From: Marinobacter sp. SS13-12 | GTDB lineage: Bacteria > Pseudomonadota > Gammaproteobacteria > Pseudomonadales > Oleiphilaceae | NCBI RefSeq assembly: GCF_030227115.1 | Contig: NZ_JASSUA010000003.1 | Coordinates: 416,579 to 480,578, forward strand | DNA length: 64,000 nt | Reading direction: 5' to 3' | In this document: positions 53,961 through 62,095 of the stretch, piece by piece | Numbering within the stretch: the stretch's first letter is position 1 | How the letters are laid out: each line of letters starts with the position of its first letter | Made by a program: the position numbers and the translations under genes | The notes under the pieces: model-generated | What the model was told of the DNA's origin: nothing | What the model saw: only the letters and a program-made list of their open reading frames with translations | The model's database searches: none

Positions 53961-54464
53961 TTATGCTGATTCCCATTCGTCTACATCAAAGGTTTTAAGG
54001 TTTGCCCGCCGGTATTTTGCTATTAGTCCCCACATATCTCGCCCAAGGTAACGATGGCAAGCCCACTGCCAAGAGCGGCTACAACCTCCACCTATCATCA
54101 TTAAAGGGAAATCACACTGAGCTTCTCTGTGCTCTGCAATCCTACGAAGTGTTTTCTTGTCAATTCGGCTCATCTTAGCGAGCCCATTTGGATGGGTGTG
54201 CCAATCTCCAAGATATGTCATTAGGCCTGATGATTTGAGATAGATTTCTTCTAGCTGCTCGCATTGCCAATCGTGGTCAGGCTCAAAATGAATGAAATCA
54301 TGTCTAGCGTTGGGGCCGGGCCCGGTGAAAGCGCAAATAACGGGTATGCCCTTTTCTGATGTATAACCCGCGAGTACGCCACCGGTTTCATAGGGGAAAG
54401 CCCGGTCGGCCTCTAATTCCATGCCCTCGACGACTGAGCAGCTCGCCCATACCGTCTCTCTCAC
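53961..54464 (-). CDS. JAB/MPN (JAMM) metalloprotease of Ub-like cassette
   Basis: A 167-residue predicted zinc isopeptidase. The JAMM residues are Glu26 in YETGGVLAG, and HxHx7SxxD: His89, His91, Ser99, Asp102 in DWHTHPNGLAKMSRID. Cap3 of type II CBASS and bacterial Ub-like operons encode such proteases to remove or process conjugates. The start is taken as GTG 54464, forming a GTGA overlap with the E2-E1 gene stop; a GTG at 54473 is possible. It is the last gene of the cassette. Confidence 0.9.
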   Translation of the reverse strand: MRETVWASCSVVEGMELEADRAFPYETGGVLAGYTSEKGIPVICAFTGPGPNARHDFIHFEPDHDWQCEQLEEIYLKSSGLMTYLGDWHTHPNGLAKMSRIDKKTLRRIAEHREAQCDFPLMMIGGGCSRSWQWACHRYLGRDMWGLIAKYRRANLKTFDVDEWESA

Positions 54465-56218
54465 GGGGAACACCGGTTACAGTGCTGATGTGCTCCCAGT
54501 GAGCTGGTTGTCCATCGAGGGGCGAGAGAGACACCAGTCTTTTTGTCCCAGAAATCACCAACTGCCACGTCCCAATCGAAATCGGGATATCTGCTTTCGT
54601 CGTTATCCGACAGCGTCGCTATGGCCAAACGACATCCCAGAACCACCACTTCCTCACTATCGATACCGGCTCCTATAAACGTTGCCTGGGCGCATCCGCC
54701 CGGTTGTATATCCTCTCCGCCAGAATCAGCCGGGGGCTCTATGGTCTTGTCGCCCAGCGCGTATTGAAAGCAATGCCAGCAGCCTTTTGTTTTGCCAGGC
54801 ACTACTCTGCCCAGAGTCCCACCCGCCGCACCATGTGTTGTGGTAAGCCATAAGTAAGGTTTTTCCATGCTAGCAGTGAGGTCCGCAATGAAATGATTAA
54901 CGCGGTAGCTAGCGCTTGCATCAATCACCAGATCAGCGTGACCAACCAGGTGCTCTAAGACATCCCGGTCGGATTGCTCCCGTGCTCCATGAGGCAGCCC
55001 AATGTTCACATAATGTGGTTGGACCCGAGTGTAAGGGTAATTCGTTTCGATAAAACCAGCTATTGCATGAGTTTTTAATAGGCCTGCAGCTTGCCACCCC
55101 AAGGCCCACCGGATCGTATTACCGACTTGGACAACATCACGGTCAATAAGATGCAATTCACCGACCCCGGCACTGGCCAACTTAAGAGCAAGGGAAGATC
55201 CTAGACTGCCCACTCCAATCAAAACGACTTTTTTGTCTCGAACACTCTGCAAAAAAGGGGCGCGCATGAGCCATGCTTCTTCTCCACCCCAATCTGGCCT
55301 GACAAATGCCGTGCGCAGCCGAGAAGGCCTCGATTTTCGTGCACCTTGCTCAACTCTGATTGCAATGAAAAACCAGTCATCACGGTGCTCTCTCCATTCA
55401 ACTTCGTCTTCGTAGACAAAACCAATAATAATGACTGTTCCTGTCTTTGCTTTCGCAAGACGCTTTCTGAAGTCAATAATGCGGTCTTTGGCATTTTGGA
55501 TAAGCTGAGTTTGCAGCTCTCCTGCGTCTTTGATGGCAGCAACATCAGGAGGCCCCGGCAACCTCATCCAAAACGCCTTATCGCTATCAGTGAAAACCGG
55601 AGGACTCGAAACCCCTGCCAATATAGGCTTGCCTTCAGAGTCTTGTATTTCCTCTATCGCACCGTTTACCACCACGGCTGGATTATCAACTTCTTCGGGC
55701 AACTTCCTTTTCTTCAATTTCAGATATCCATGAGAGATGGTCGGACTGGGCGAGGAGTCGGGGACCACAATCGATGAATGAGGATGGCTTTGAAGAAAAG
55801 CGGAAAATGGCTCGCCGATATGATCTTCAATTTCTGCTTGTAGGTCTGGGTTACCGTTTTTCTGGTTCGTAACGTAAATCTGCGGGAACTGGTCTTCAAC
55901 GAGAGTTGCCAGCCTATCTACACCCGGTCGCCAGTCCTCGTTTTCCCTCTCCAACAGGCAAAGATTGCGATTCCAGGGGTGTTGGTGGCGAGTAAAGAAA
56001 TGGTTCTTCACCGTCACCTGTGGCGGAAAGTAGGGGTAGCTATCCGGGTACTCTGCCGTGAGCTCAAAAGCTACCCCCTCGTGCGTCACCTGTAGGTCTA
56101 TGACCAGGCGTCCTTGTTCCTGGTCATCTTTTCGGATTTCCCACTGGAAGTCTGAGGCTCTTAGCGCATCCAATTCTGCCTCGAATTCTTGAGGGTAGTT
56201 CTGCCACCAGCTAGTCAT
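54461..56218 (-). CDS. E2-E1 fusion (Cap2-like Ub-conjugation enzyme)
   Basis: A 585-residue fusion. The N-terminal part (about 1-120) is an E2-like UBC fold: PDSYPYFPPQVTVKNHFF, HPW (80-82) in the place of HPN, and a catalytic Cys87 in RNLCLLERE. After a linker (about 150-320), the E1/ThiF adenylation domain has the nucleotide loop VVLIGVGSLGSSLAL (Gly335-Gly340) and the acidic LIDRDVVQVGNTIRW. The expected E1 catalytic Cys is Cys509 in QPGGCAQATFIGAG. Two CxxC pairs, 480/483 and 580/583, may bind zinc. It resembles Cap2 of type II CBASS, but no CD-NTase gene is present. The start is 2 bp after the upstream small gene. Confidence 0.92.
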   Translation of the reverse strand: MTSWWQNYPQEFEAELDALRASDFQWEIRKDDQEQGRLVIDLQVTHEGVAFELTAEYPDSYPYFPPQVTVKNHFFTRHQHPWNRNLCLLERENEDWRPGVDRLATLVEDQFPQIYVTNQKNGNPDLQAEIEDHIGEPFSAFLQSHPHSSIVVPDSSPSPTISHGYLKLKKRKLPEEVDNPAVVVNGAIEEIQDSEGKPILAGVSSPPVFTDSDKAFWMRLPGPPDVAAIKDAGELQTQLIQNAKDRIIDFRKRLAKAKTGTVIIIGFVYEDEVEWREHRDDWFFIAIRVEQGARKSRPSRLRTAFVRPDWGGEEAWLMRAPFLQSVRDKKVVLIGVGSLGSSLALKLASAGVGELHLIDRDVVQVGNTIRWALGWQAAGLLKTHAIAGFIETNYPYTRVQPHYVNIGLPHGAREQSDRDVLEHLVGHADLVIDASASYRVNHFIADLTASMEKPYLWLTTTHGAAGGTLGRVVPGKTKGCWHCFQYALGDKTIEPPADSGGEDIQPGGCAQATFIGAGIDSEEVVVLGCRLAIATLSDNDESRYPDFDWDVAVGDFWDKKTGVSLAPRWTTSSLGAHQHCNRCSP

Positions 56219-56220
56219 AA

Positions 56221-56349
56221 TTATCCCACCGGGCGGTGACCGGGCGGTTTGGGGGCACCTTCACCGGGATTTGGCCGATTTCCCGGCGGTCCAGGTGGCA
56301 CATCTGGATGTTCCGGTTTATTGGGGTTGTCAGGTTTTCCTTTACTCAT
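56221..56349 (-). CDS. 42-residue proline-rich protein ending in glycine
   Basis: A short gene on the same strand as the E2-E1 gene, only 2 bp before it. The start is the ATG at 56349, with GAGG about nine bases upstream. Of 42 residues, 14 are Pro and 7 Gly; there is no Cys, aromatic residue or hydrophobic segment. The last residues are GHRPVG. The tight spacing suggests co-translation with E2-E1. It takes the place that a Ubl or CD-NTase gene holds in related operons. It may be a conjugation substrate through its C-terminal Gly; this is inference, and no beta-grasp fold is possible at this length. Confidence 0.7.
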   Translation of the reverse strand: MSKGKPDNPNKPEHPDVPPGPPGNRPNPGEGAPKPPGHRPVG

Positions 56350-56456
56350 AGTGCTAAGCCTCGCTGTTCAACTTACAAGAAATGTGTAGTGATCAAGAAC
56401 TTTGTCACCTGATCACAAAGCAACTTTACGCTCAAACTTTAATCGATGCAATACTT

Positions 56457-56489
56457 TTTATCACGTCATACATTTTATGACGTGATAAA
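56457..56489. promoter_or_regulatory. Perfect 14-bp inverted repeat operator for the WYL regulator
   Basis: TTTATCACGTCATA (56457-56470) and TATGACGTGATAAA (56476-56489) are exact reverse complements around CATTT. The centre lies about 50 bp upstream of the WYL gene and 125 bp upstream of the Pro-rich gene. It is a likely operator controlling both directions. A weaker dyad (GTGATCA and TGATCAC, 56389-56416) lies nearer the cassette start. Confidence 0.75.
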
Positions 56490-56523
56490 TTGTGGTGGTA
56501 GGTGCTAAGCTGTTTCAAACACC

Positions 56524-57414
56524 GTGAGCGATATTGAAATGACTCAACAGCGTGACATCCAGCGAGAACGCCTGTTTTTTATTGAATTTCTTGCGATTTT
56601 TTCGGGCCAAGTGAGCCGAAAAGACCTCGTTACGAGATTTGGAATCAGCGAGCCAGCTGCCACTAAAGACCTTGCTCTGTACGGGGACCTGGCACCAGGA
56701 ATGTTGGAGTATGACCTTCGTAAAAAAGCCTATTTGCTTGGTGGTAGTGAGGAGGATGCCCTTTTTAAGCATGATGTTAATCAGGCTCTTTTTGCGCTGG
56801 TCGGCGAGAGAGCTATCGCTTTGGGGCATGACAGAGCTAGGCGGCTTGAAGGTTGGGTAAGCGGAAGCATCAAGCGAGCATTGCCGTTAGGTTTGGTGTC
56901 TACCATTACACGATGCATCTACCTAAAGCGGAAAATGACTGCCACATACTTGTCTTTGAATAGCGGTAAAAAGACTCGTTTCCTATCGCCACTCGCTCTT
57001 GTCCATGACGGATTGAGATGGCATGTCCGCTGCTTTGACGAGCAAAACGCCGACTTCAGAGACTTTAACCTTACCAGGTTTTACAGTGCTAAGTCGGATT
57101 CCCTGTCTGATGCTTCTCTTGCCCACGACGAAGCATGGAATACAGAAGTCACCTTAGAGTTATCCCCACATCCCAAAGCCGAATTTCCAGATACTATAAG
57201 CCTTGATTATGCTATCGAAGGAAAAGTGAAGACAGTTCAATTAAAAGCGTGTTTGGTCGGATACTTCTTGCGGGAGTGGAATATTGATTTCTCTGATGAA
57301 GCAAAGGGCAACCCAAGGGCCCAACATCTGTACTTAGCCAATAAAATGCAGCTCCTTGGTCAAGGCGTGCCGGAGTGGGCGCTAAAAAGTGACCTGGATG
57401 GCGAACACCAATAA
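56524..57414 (+). CDS. WYL-domain transcription regulator (CapW/BrxR-like)
   Basis: A 296-residue protein. The N-terminal winged helix covers about 12-80 (EFLAIFSGQVSRKDLVTRFG, ISEPAATKDLALYGDLAPGM). Then comes a WYL ligand domain (FLSPLALVHDGLRWHVRCFD, FNLTRF) and a WCX-like C-terminus (ACLVGYFLREWNIDF). CapW and BrxR regulators of this architecture repress CBASS, BREX and other defence operons and bind inverted repeats. It is divergent from the E2-E1 cassette with a perfect dyad between them. The start may be GTG 56524 or ATG 56539. Confidence 0.88.
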   Translation: MSDIEMTQQRDIQRERLFFIEFLAIFSGQVSRKDLVTRFGISEPAATKDLALYGDLAPGMLEYDLRKKAYLLGGSEEDALFKHDVNQALFALVGERAIALGHDRARRLEGWVSGSIKRALPLGLVSTITRCIYLKRKMTATYLSLNSGKKTRFLSPLALVHDGLRWHVRCFDEQNADFRDFNLTRFYSAKSDSLSDASLAHDEAWNTEVTLELSPHPKAEFPDTISLDYAIEGKVKTVQLKACLVGYFLREWNIDFSDEAKGNPRAQHLYLANKMQLLGQGVPEWALKSDLDGEHQ

Positions 57415-57637
57415 GCCCGAGAGGCCATCAGGTTTTACCCCGTTGCCAGCGTTTGCGGCAACCGGGATTCTTCTATCGCAGTGCCAGCCTTTGTTTAGCA
57501 GGCAGCAGCAACCAACGCTCAGCGGGTCGAGTAAGTTCATGAGAAGAGCGATTTTGATGCTGCATGAAGTATCTGGTGAACCAAACCCAGTCGCTATAGA
57601 GCTAGGCCGTTGTTTAAGTGAGATTTATTGGAGTTAG
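57398..57637 (+). CDS. Possible small ORF at the right end of the island
   Basis: A 79-residue open frame, overlapping the end of the WYL gene by 17 bases. It starts MANTNKPERPSG and has no recognised domain; the C-terminal part (MRRAILMLHEVSGEPNPVAI) looks helical. There is no clear ribosome site. It ends just before the right repeat. Confidence 0.25.
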   Translation: MANTNKPERPSGFTPLPAFAATGILLSQCQPLFSRQQQPTLSGSSKFMRRAILMLHEVSGEPNPVAIELGRCLSEIYWS

Positions 57638-57661
57638 TCTAGTTCAATGAACAACACAACC

Positions 57662-57730
57662 GCGTATAAGTTAAATACGATGCAATGTAGAGAAAGGCCC
57701 ACCACTTTTGGCGAATACCGCTCTAACCCA
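57662..57730 (+). repeat. Right terminal direct repeat of the island
   Basis: GCGTATAA (57662-57669), GTTAAA (57670-57675), ATGCAATGTAGAGAAAGG (57680-57697) and TACCGCTCTAAC (57716-57727) match the left-end repeat in order and orientation. Within the 18-base block 15 bases are identical; the 12-base block is identical. Confidence 0.7.
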
Positions 57731-57778
57731 GTAACTCTGAGCTTTCCTGTAAAAACCACCGAAAATCGCCCTTTTGAT

Positions 57779-58603
57779 TTAAAAAACATAAATGAAGCCA
57801 ACACCGATCTCCGCTTCATAATCATTCCGAGATATTGGGCTATCTGAAACGTCACTCCCATAGACTTCGTAAAGAGCTTCACCGAAGATCTGCCAGTTTT
57901 CGTTCAAGTAATTTCGATAGTTAACATTGACACCTGTTGATCTATACCCGCTATCAACATCGGTTTCTGGAAGACCTGAATCTTGGGCTTGCCGTGTGTT
58001 CACACCAAAGTCCCGATTGGCTAACTTACTATCGTGAAAAGTGACAGCAGCGCCAATTTCCCAGCCAGTGCCGTCAGGTTGGCAGCCCAAACAAGTTCCT
58101 GCACCGAAAATCCCTAGTGTGCCGATTTCGCCTGTTAATACACGGCCATCCAAAAAGTAACGCCAATCGTCTGCAAGCGCATGACGCACTTCCAACAGCA
58201 ATGTCACCCCTGAACTCGATTCGCCTAACCCATCCAGTCTGCCATCTTCTGAATCACCCTCTTCACGGCCTTCTTCGTAGCCTACAGAGGCTTGAAACAA
58301 CCAGGTATCCTCGGCCAATGTTCGCCATCCAATGGCTTCACCTGCCCAGAAAAAAAGGTGTTCCCCAGTTCGCCACTGAACAGCCCCAGCCGGATCGACC
58401 TCAAGCTCGAACTCGTCCGAGCCCTCGTAAGCAGTCTCATATTCAACGCTCAGCCCAAGCCCAACACCCCAACCGTCACCATTTGTAAAATCGCCAATAG
58501 AAGGAAGCGGAACGAGAGAGGTTCTCGCCTCCGTCGCATTTACCGATCCAAAACATGAAAGAGCGCCTAGAAATGTGGCGACTTGAAGGACTATTTTTTT
58601 CAT
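57779..58603 (-). CDS. MipA/OmpV-like outer-membrane protein
   Basis: A 274-residue protein beginning at the ATG at 58603, after AGGTGA. A signal peptide ends near SVNA (about residue 23). The mature part is made of amphipathic beta-strands with a terminal aromatic motif (EIGVGFIYVF) typical of outer-membrane barrels. It resembles MipA/OmpV-type proteins, which scaffold murein synthesis or mediate permeability. An internal CLGC pair is unusual for a barrel. It is host flank of the island. Confidence 0.75.
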   Translation of the reverse strand: MKKIVLQVATFLGALSCFGSVNATEARTSLVPLPSIGDFTNGDGWGVGLGLSVEYETAYEGSDEFELEVDPAGAVQWRTGEHLFFWAGEAIGWRTLAEDTWLFQASVGYEEGREEGDSEDGRLDGLGESSSGVTLLLEVRHALADDWRYFLDGRVLTGEIGTLGIFGAGTCLGCQPDGTGWEIGAAVTFHDSKLANRDFGVNTRQAQDSGLPETDVDSGYRSTGVNVNYRNYLNENWQIFGEALYEVYGSDVSDSPISRNDYEAEIGVGFIYVF

Positions 58604-58805
58604 GGTTTTTTCACCTAGCAAGCAGGAGGTGGTAATACGACTTACTCATCACTATAGATGATTATTTTTAACTCGCCTGGCTGCAGCCTATGCCGGAGCA
58701 TTCGTAAAGATCAGGCTGAATACTGTACTCCCCTAATTCCACCCATCTGTACCTGTTCGAAAAATACTGCGGGAATAGAATTTCATGAGGCACCGGAGGT
58801 GAATC

Positions 58806-58997
58806 ATGAATATCGAAACAGTCTTTTCGTCCAGGGTTAAATCCTTTCTGGATCATCACAGAACCCGTACCCGACTGAGAGAACGCCTGAATGGCTTGCC
58901 AGCAAGAGAACTGGATCGGTTGGCATGGGATGTGGGCTTATCCAGAGCCGAACTGCTGCGTGAGGCACACCGCCCATTCTGGAAAACGGTTCGTTAA
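58806..58997 (+). CDS. DUF1127-like small protein
   Basis: A 63-residue basic protein, with GGAGGTG before its ATG. The C-terminal half (LPARELDRLAWDVGLSRAEL, then REAHRPFWK) has the DUF1127 pattern of a helix-turn-helix-like tail ending in an aromatic motif. Function is unknown; alphaproteobacterial homologs bind RNA. It precedes a Crp/Fnr gene by 127 bp. Confidence 0.75.
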   Translation: MNIETVFSSRVKSFLDHHRTRTRLRERLNGLPARELDRLAWDVGLSRAELLREAHRPFWKTVR

Positions 58998-59065
58998 ACC
59001 CAGGCTTCTGTGCGGCTGTCTTTCCGGGCGTGACTGATTTTTAAGGATACAGCGAGCATCTCAAA

Positions 59066-59085
59066 ACTGTACTATATTTTACAGT
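59066..59085. promoter_or_regulatory. Dyad upstream of the Crp/Fnr gene
   Basis: ACTGTA and TACAGT are perfect inverted arms around CTATATTT, 39 bp before the chosen start. The position suits autoregulation. CTGT and ACAG are 10 bases apart, not the 8 of LexA boxes, so a LexA site is unlikely. Confidence 0.45.
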
Positions 59086-59124
59086 ATTTGACATTCCACC
59101 GGTTGGCACATGGAGGATACCGGG

Positions 59125-59868
59125 ATGGCGACGGAATTCGCGTTCTCGCTCGATTCTCAGAAACCGCAATCAAATCATCTGCTGGCCACACTTAAGGCAG
59201 ATAGCATGGCGCGTCTGTGCCCTCACCTGAAGTCCGTCTATCTTTCCGCGGGAGAAGTGCTATACGAGCCTGGCGTGAACATACACCATCTCTATTTTCC
59301 GACCGATTCCATCATTTCACTGCTTTACGTGACCCATGAGGGTGCCTCCACCGAAATCTCCGTGGTTGGTAATGAAGGCGTGCTTGGCGTGCCCTTGTTC
59401 ACAGGTGGAGAGAGCACTTCGAGCCGGGCTGTGGTGCGAAGCGCGGGAGGAGCCTATGCGCTGCCAAGGGAGGTACTGAAGGAGGAGTTTGATCGTCACG
59501 GCAGGCTGATGGAACTCCTGCTGCATTACACACAAACACTGATCACCCAAATGGCGCAGACTGCCGTCTGCAACCGGCATCATCATATCGATCAGCAATT
59601 ATGCCGTTGGTTGCTGATGTCCCTCGACCGACTCCCGGGTAATGCCTTGCAGATGACCCATGAGTTGATCGCAAACATGTTGGGTGTCCGTCGCGAAGGC
59701 GTGACCGAAGCTGCAGGGAAGCTCCAGAAGCTTGGTGTGATCACCTGCGGGCGCGGCCGGATTGAGGTGTTGGACCGCGCACAACTGGAGTCCCTGTGTT
59801 GTGAGTGTTATGCCGTGGTAAAGAAGGAAACTGACCGACTGCTTAACGTTAACTGGGGAGACTCTTAA
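59125..59868 (+). CDS. Crp/Fnr-family transcription regulator
   Basis: A 247-residue regulator. The N-terminal cyclic-nucleotide-binding-like beta-barrel spans about 25-135 (VYLSAGEVLYEPGVNIHHLY, then TEISVVGNEGVLGVPLF). The C-terminal helix-turn-helix is MTHELIANMLGVRREGVTEA. No FNR-type N-terminal cysteines are present, so it is not an iron-sulfur oxygen sensor. ATG 59125 is chosen because GGAGG sits about nine bases before it; ATG 59110 is in frame. The effector is unknown. Confidence 0.9.
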   Translation: MATEFAFSLDSQKPQSNHLLATLKADSMARLCPHLKSVYLSAGEVLYEPGVNIHHLYFPTDSIISLLYVTHEGASTEISVVGNEGVLGVPLFTGGESTSSRAVVRSAGGAYALPREVLKEEFDRHGRLMELLLHYTQTLITQMAQTAVCNRHHHIDQQLCRWLLMSLDRLPGNALQMTHELIANMLGVRREGVTEAAGKLQKLGVITCGRGRIEVLDRAQLESLCCECYAVVKKETDRLLNVNWGDS

Positions 59869-59879
59869 TAAGTCCTCCC

Positions 59880-61880
59880 CTACTCATAACTCGCAGCCCA
59901 ACTGGTGCGCCCCAGCTCCGTGGCGCGTGTCACGTCTGTTTCCGGAACCACTGCCGTATCCCCCAGTTCCCTGGTGTCGTAATGGAACACACACAAGCGA
60001 GAAGCAAACTCAGCGAACGGCAGTGATGCTTCGCCGTGGCGCTCACCATTACGCTCTGTCGAGCAATTAATACCCTGACCCCAGTTCTGGCCACTGTCGT
60101 TGTTGGGGTTGAAAAAGTAGACGCGCATTTCGCCATCGCGATCGAGATTGGCCCGGAGGATGGTTATGGCATGGCGTCCAACCAGGCGCCCTCCACTGTC
60201 GGTGACAGCGATACCGGCTGGTTGCGGATGGATAATGGGTATATTGCCGTTGTAATACGGATGGTAGGAAGCGTAAAAGTGACGGATGAAGTCGTCATAC
60301 TCATGGATTTTGCCTGTTTCCCGGCTTATAACACTGAGAAAGCCATGCCCTACCCACCAGCCATACATCTCCGGGTTAATCCAGCGGTGCAGGTCGTCGT
60401 CGCGTACCCCGCACAGTCGCCCCATCTCGCCATAGATACGGTCAAGGTGAGGTGCGAGAATCAATGAAACCGGATCCACATCGGTTGGAGGCACTTTCGC
60501 AAGGCCGGCTTCCAGGTTCTGCGAGTTAACATGCTGACCCTCGAAACGCATGAGGACATCGTCATCACGGGCGGCCCAGGCCACCAACTGCAACAGAAAA
60601 TCGGCATCGTTGAAGGACCACATGGAAAGGCCTATGACGGACTGACACGTCGGGTTATTACCCTGGCCAACACCCAGTGGCTGCCCCAGAAGGCTCAGTA
60701 CACCCGCGAGAAGATACACTCGCGGCGGGTGCGCATCACCGAAAACCACGCTCAGCCTGTCGGACGCCGCCTGGCACAACTTCAGTTCAAGTTGCCGCCA
60801 AAGGCCTGCAGCCACGGGCGGCGTGAACAGAGCACCACGCTCAAGAAACATGGCCAGGCCATAGACGGCCTGACTGGTTTCCGGGTGGACCACTTCGTCA
60901 ATCAGTTGGAGCACTATCTGACGGTAGCACTGGAGCACATCGTTGCCGGTGATGCTCAGGCCCAATGCCAGGGGTATCAGGTCATCCCGGTTATCCCGCA
61001 GGTGTCGCAACAACATGGGATGGTAGGGAGAAACCATGCCCGTTTCATGCATTGCGCTGGCAAAGCCTTGTGCTTCTTCAGACAACGCGATTTCGTCCAT
61101 GGCAGCCAGGCGTTCGCCGTAGACTGCAAAGCCCGGATCGTCGCGACAGCCCTTGGTTGGGCCGAACAAGGCGCTGACAAGACGCGCTGCTTTGTGCATA
61201 CCGGTGGTATCGATTTCCGGATCAAACAGGCACTTGGCAATCTGGCTGACCATCTGCTTGATGCTATCAGTCTGTATCGGGCGCTGAGCCAGCAAACGGC
61301 GTACTTCGTCCACCAGGCTGTCGAGAATGCTTTCATAGCCCAGCCGGTCGAGCAGAAACTGGTAAAGCGAATTGACGATCTCGCCCAGCCCTTGTGGTCG
61401 TTCCCTGTCCGCTTCGCTCATTTGGCCCGATAGCAGGTCCAGATTCAGTGCTGTCACCTGGGTGAGGAAGTTTTTGGCCTGCTCCGCGGAAATTCCGGGG
61501 TGGCGATAATCGCCCATGGCCACCGCTAGCAGACGAAGTTCACTCAGGGCCTCGATTGCCGTGAAGTCGGGCGCTCCCTGGCGTAGCGTTCGTACGGCGA
61601 GTGCCGGCCGCAGGATGGCAGGTTGGCCCCAGTCACCGTTGGTAAATACGCCCTTGGCCTCCATTGCCGGCACGCGGGCATAAAGCGCGTCCAGTCCGTC
61701 AGGAGCAGCCATAACGTAAAGTGCCGCTTCCAGTACCTCGGTGTTTGGCGCCGCGAGTTCGCTCTGGCGAGCGAGCGCAAGCTGTTCCAGGGCCTCATCA
61801 AACCTGGCAACAGACGTATTGGTGTCTGGTTCAGAACCGGGAATAGTCACATTGTCGTCCTTGCTTGCCTGATGCGCCAT
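59880..61880 (-). CDS. Predicted papain-like cysteine peptidase, large unknown protein
   Basis: A 666-residue soluble protein of no recognised family. The ATG at 61880 is used; the frame is open back to a TTG at 61913. The N-terminal 380 residues are helical. The C-terminal part has candidate catalytic residues for a papain-like fold: Cys412 in GNNPTCQSVIGLSMW, His570 in GRHAITILRANLDRDG and Asn591 in YFFNPNNDSGQNWG. The order Cys-His-Asn fits such enzymes (peptidase, transglutaminase or amidase), but the activity is inferred. It is divergent from an ATP-grasp gene, which may be functionally linked. Confidence 0.6.
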   Translation of the reverse strand: MAHQASKDDNVTIPGSEPDTNTSVARFDEALEQLALARQSELAAPNTEVLEAALYVMAAPDGLDALYARVPAMEAKGVFTNGDWGQPAILRPALAVRTLRQGAPDFTAIEALSELRLLAVAMGDYRHPGISAEQAKNFLTQVTALNLDLLSGQMSEADRERPQGLGEIVNSLYQFLLDRLGYESILDSLVDEVRRLLAQRPIQTDSIKQMVSQIAKCLFDPEIDTTGMHKAARLVSALFGPTKGCRDDPGFAVYGERLAAMDEIALSEEAQGFASAMHETGMVSPYHPMLLRHLRDNRDDLIPLALGLSITGNDVLQCYRQIVLQLIDEVVHPETSQAVYGLAMFLERGALFTPPVAAGLWRQLELKLCQAASDRLSVVFGDAHPPRVYLLAGVLSLLGQPLGVGQGNNPTCQSVIGLSMWSFNDADFLLQLVAWAARDDDVLMRFEGQHVNSQNLEAGLAKVPPTDVDPVSLILAPHLDRIYGEMGRLCGVRDDDLHRWINPEMYGWWVGHGFLSVISRETGKIHEYDDFIRHFYASYHPYYNGNIPIIHPQPAGIAVTDSGGRLVGRHAITILRANLDRDGEMRVYFFNPNNDSGQNWGQGINCSTERNGERHGEASLPFAEFASRLCVFHYDTRELGDTAVVPETDVTRATELGRTSWAASYE

Positions 61881-62095
61881 TTGGAAATTTCCCAACCCCA
61901 ACGATGCTCTCAAGGCGGTTCAGAAGCAAACGGTTCCGGGTCTTTCGTTTCCATTTGTAACTTCATTGACTATATTGGTACTGGTGATTGGGATTATTGA
62001 TCCCCTATAAACGACATTGCCTAAACGCTCAGTTTGTCTGGTGCGCTCCAATGTCGGCGCAGTTTTTCCAGGTAAATCAGCAAGGAGAACATCGA

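Larger units (their letters stand above)
43135..57730. mobile_element. Genomic island with trio recombinase module and Ub-like conjugation cargo
   Basis: The 14.6-kb segment begins about 50 bp after xdhC and ends 49 bp before a MipA/OmpV-type gene. Its boundaries are set by two related direct repeats (43135-43214 and 57662-57730). Four overlapping genes at the left end encode three tyrosine recombinases plus a small fourth protein. Cargo runs 49289-57637: DUF1778 antitoxin, REC-REC kinase, EAL protein, GGDEF fragment, JAMM/E2-E1/Pro-rich cassette and WYL regulator. It resembles Tn554-like or trio-recombinase (RIT) elements in having several Tyr recombinases in a row. The extent is inferred from the repeats; the exact cut sites are not known. 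Confidence 0.75.

Noticed and set aside
53961..56218. Complete type II CBASS operon
   Set aside because: Cap2-like and Cap3-like genes are present, but no CD-NTase (GS..D.D motif) or CBASS effector gene was found on either side.
59066..59085. LexA (SOS) box
   Set aside because: CTGT and ACAG are separated by 10 bases, not 8 as in LexA sites.
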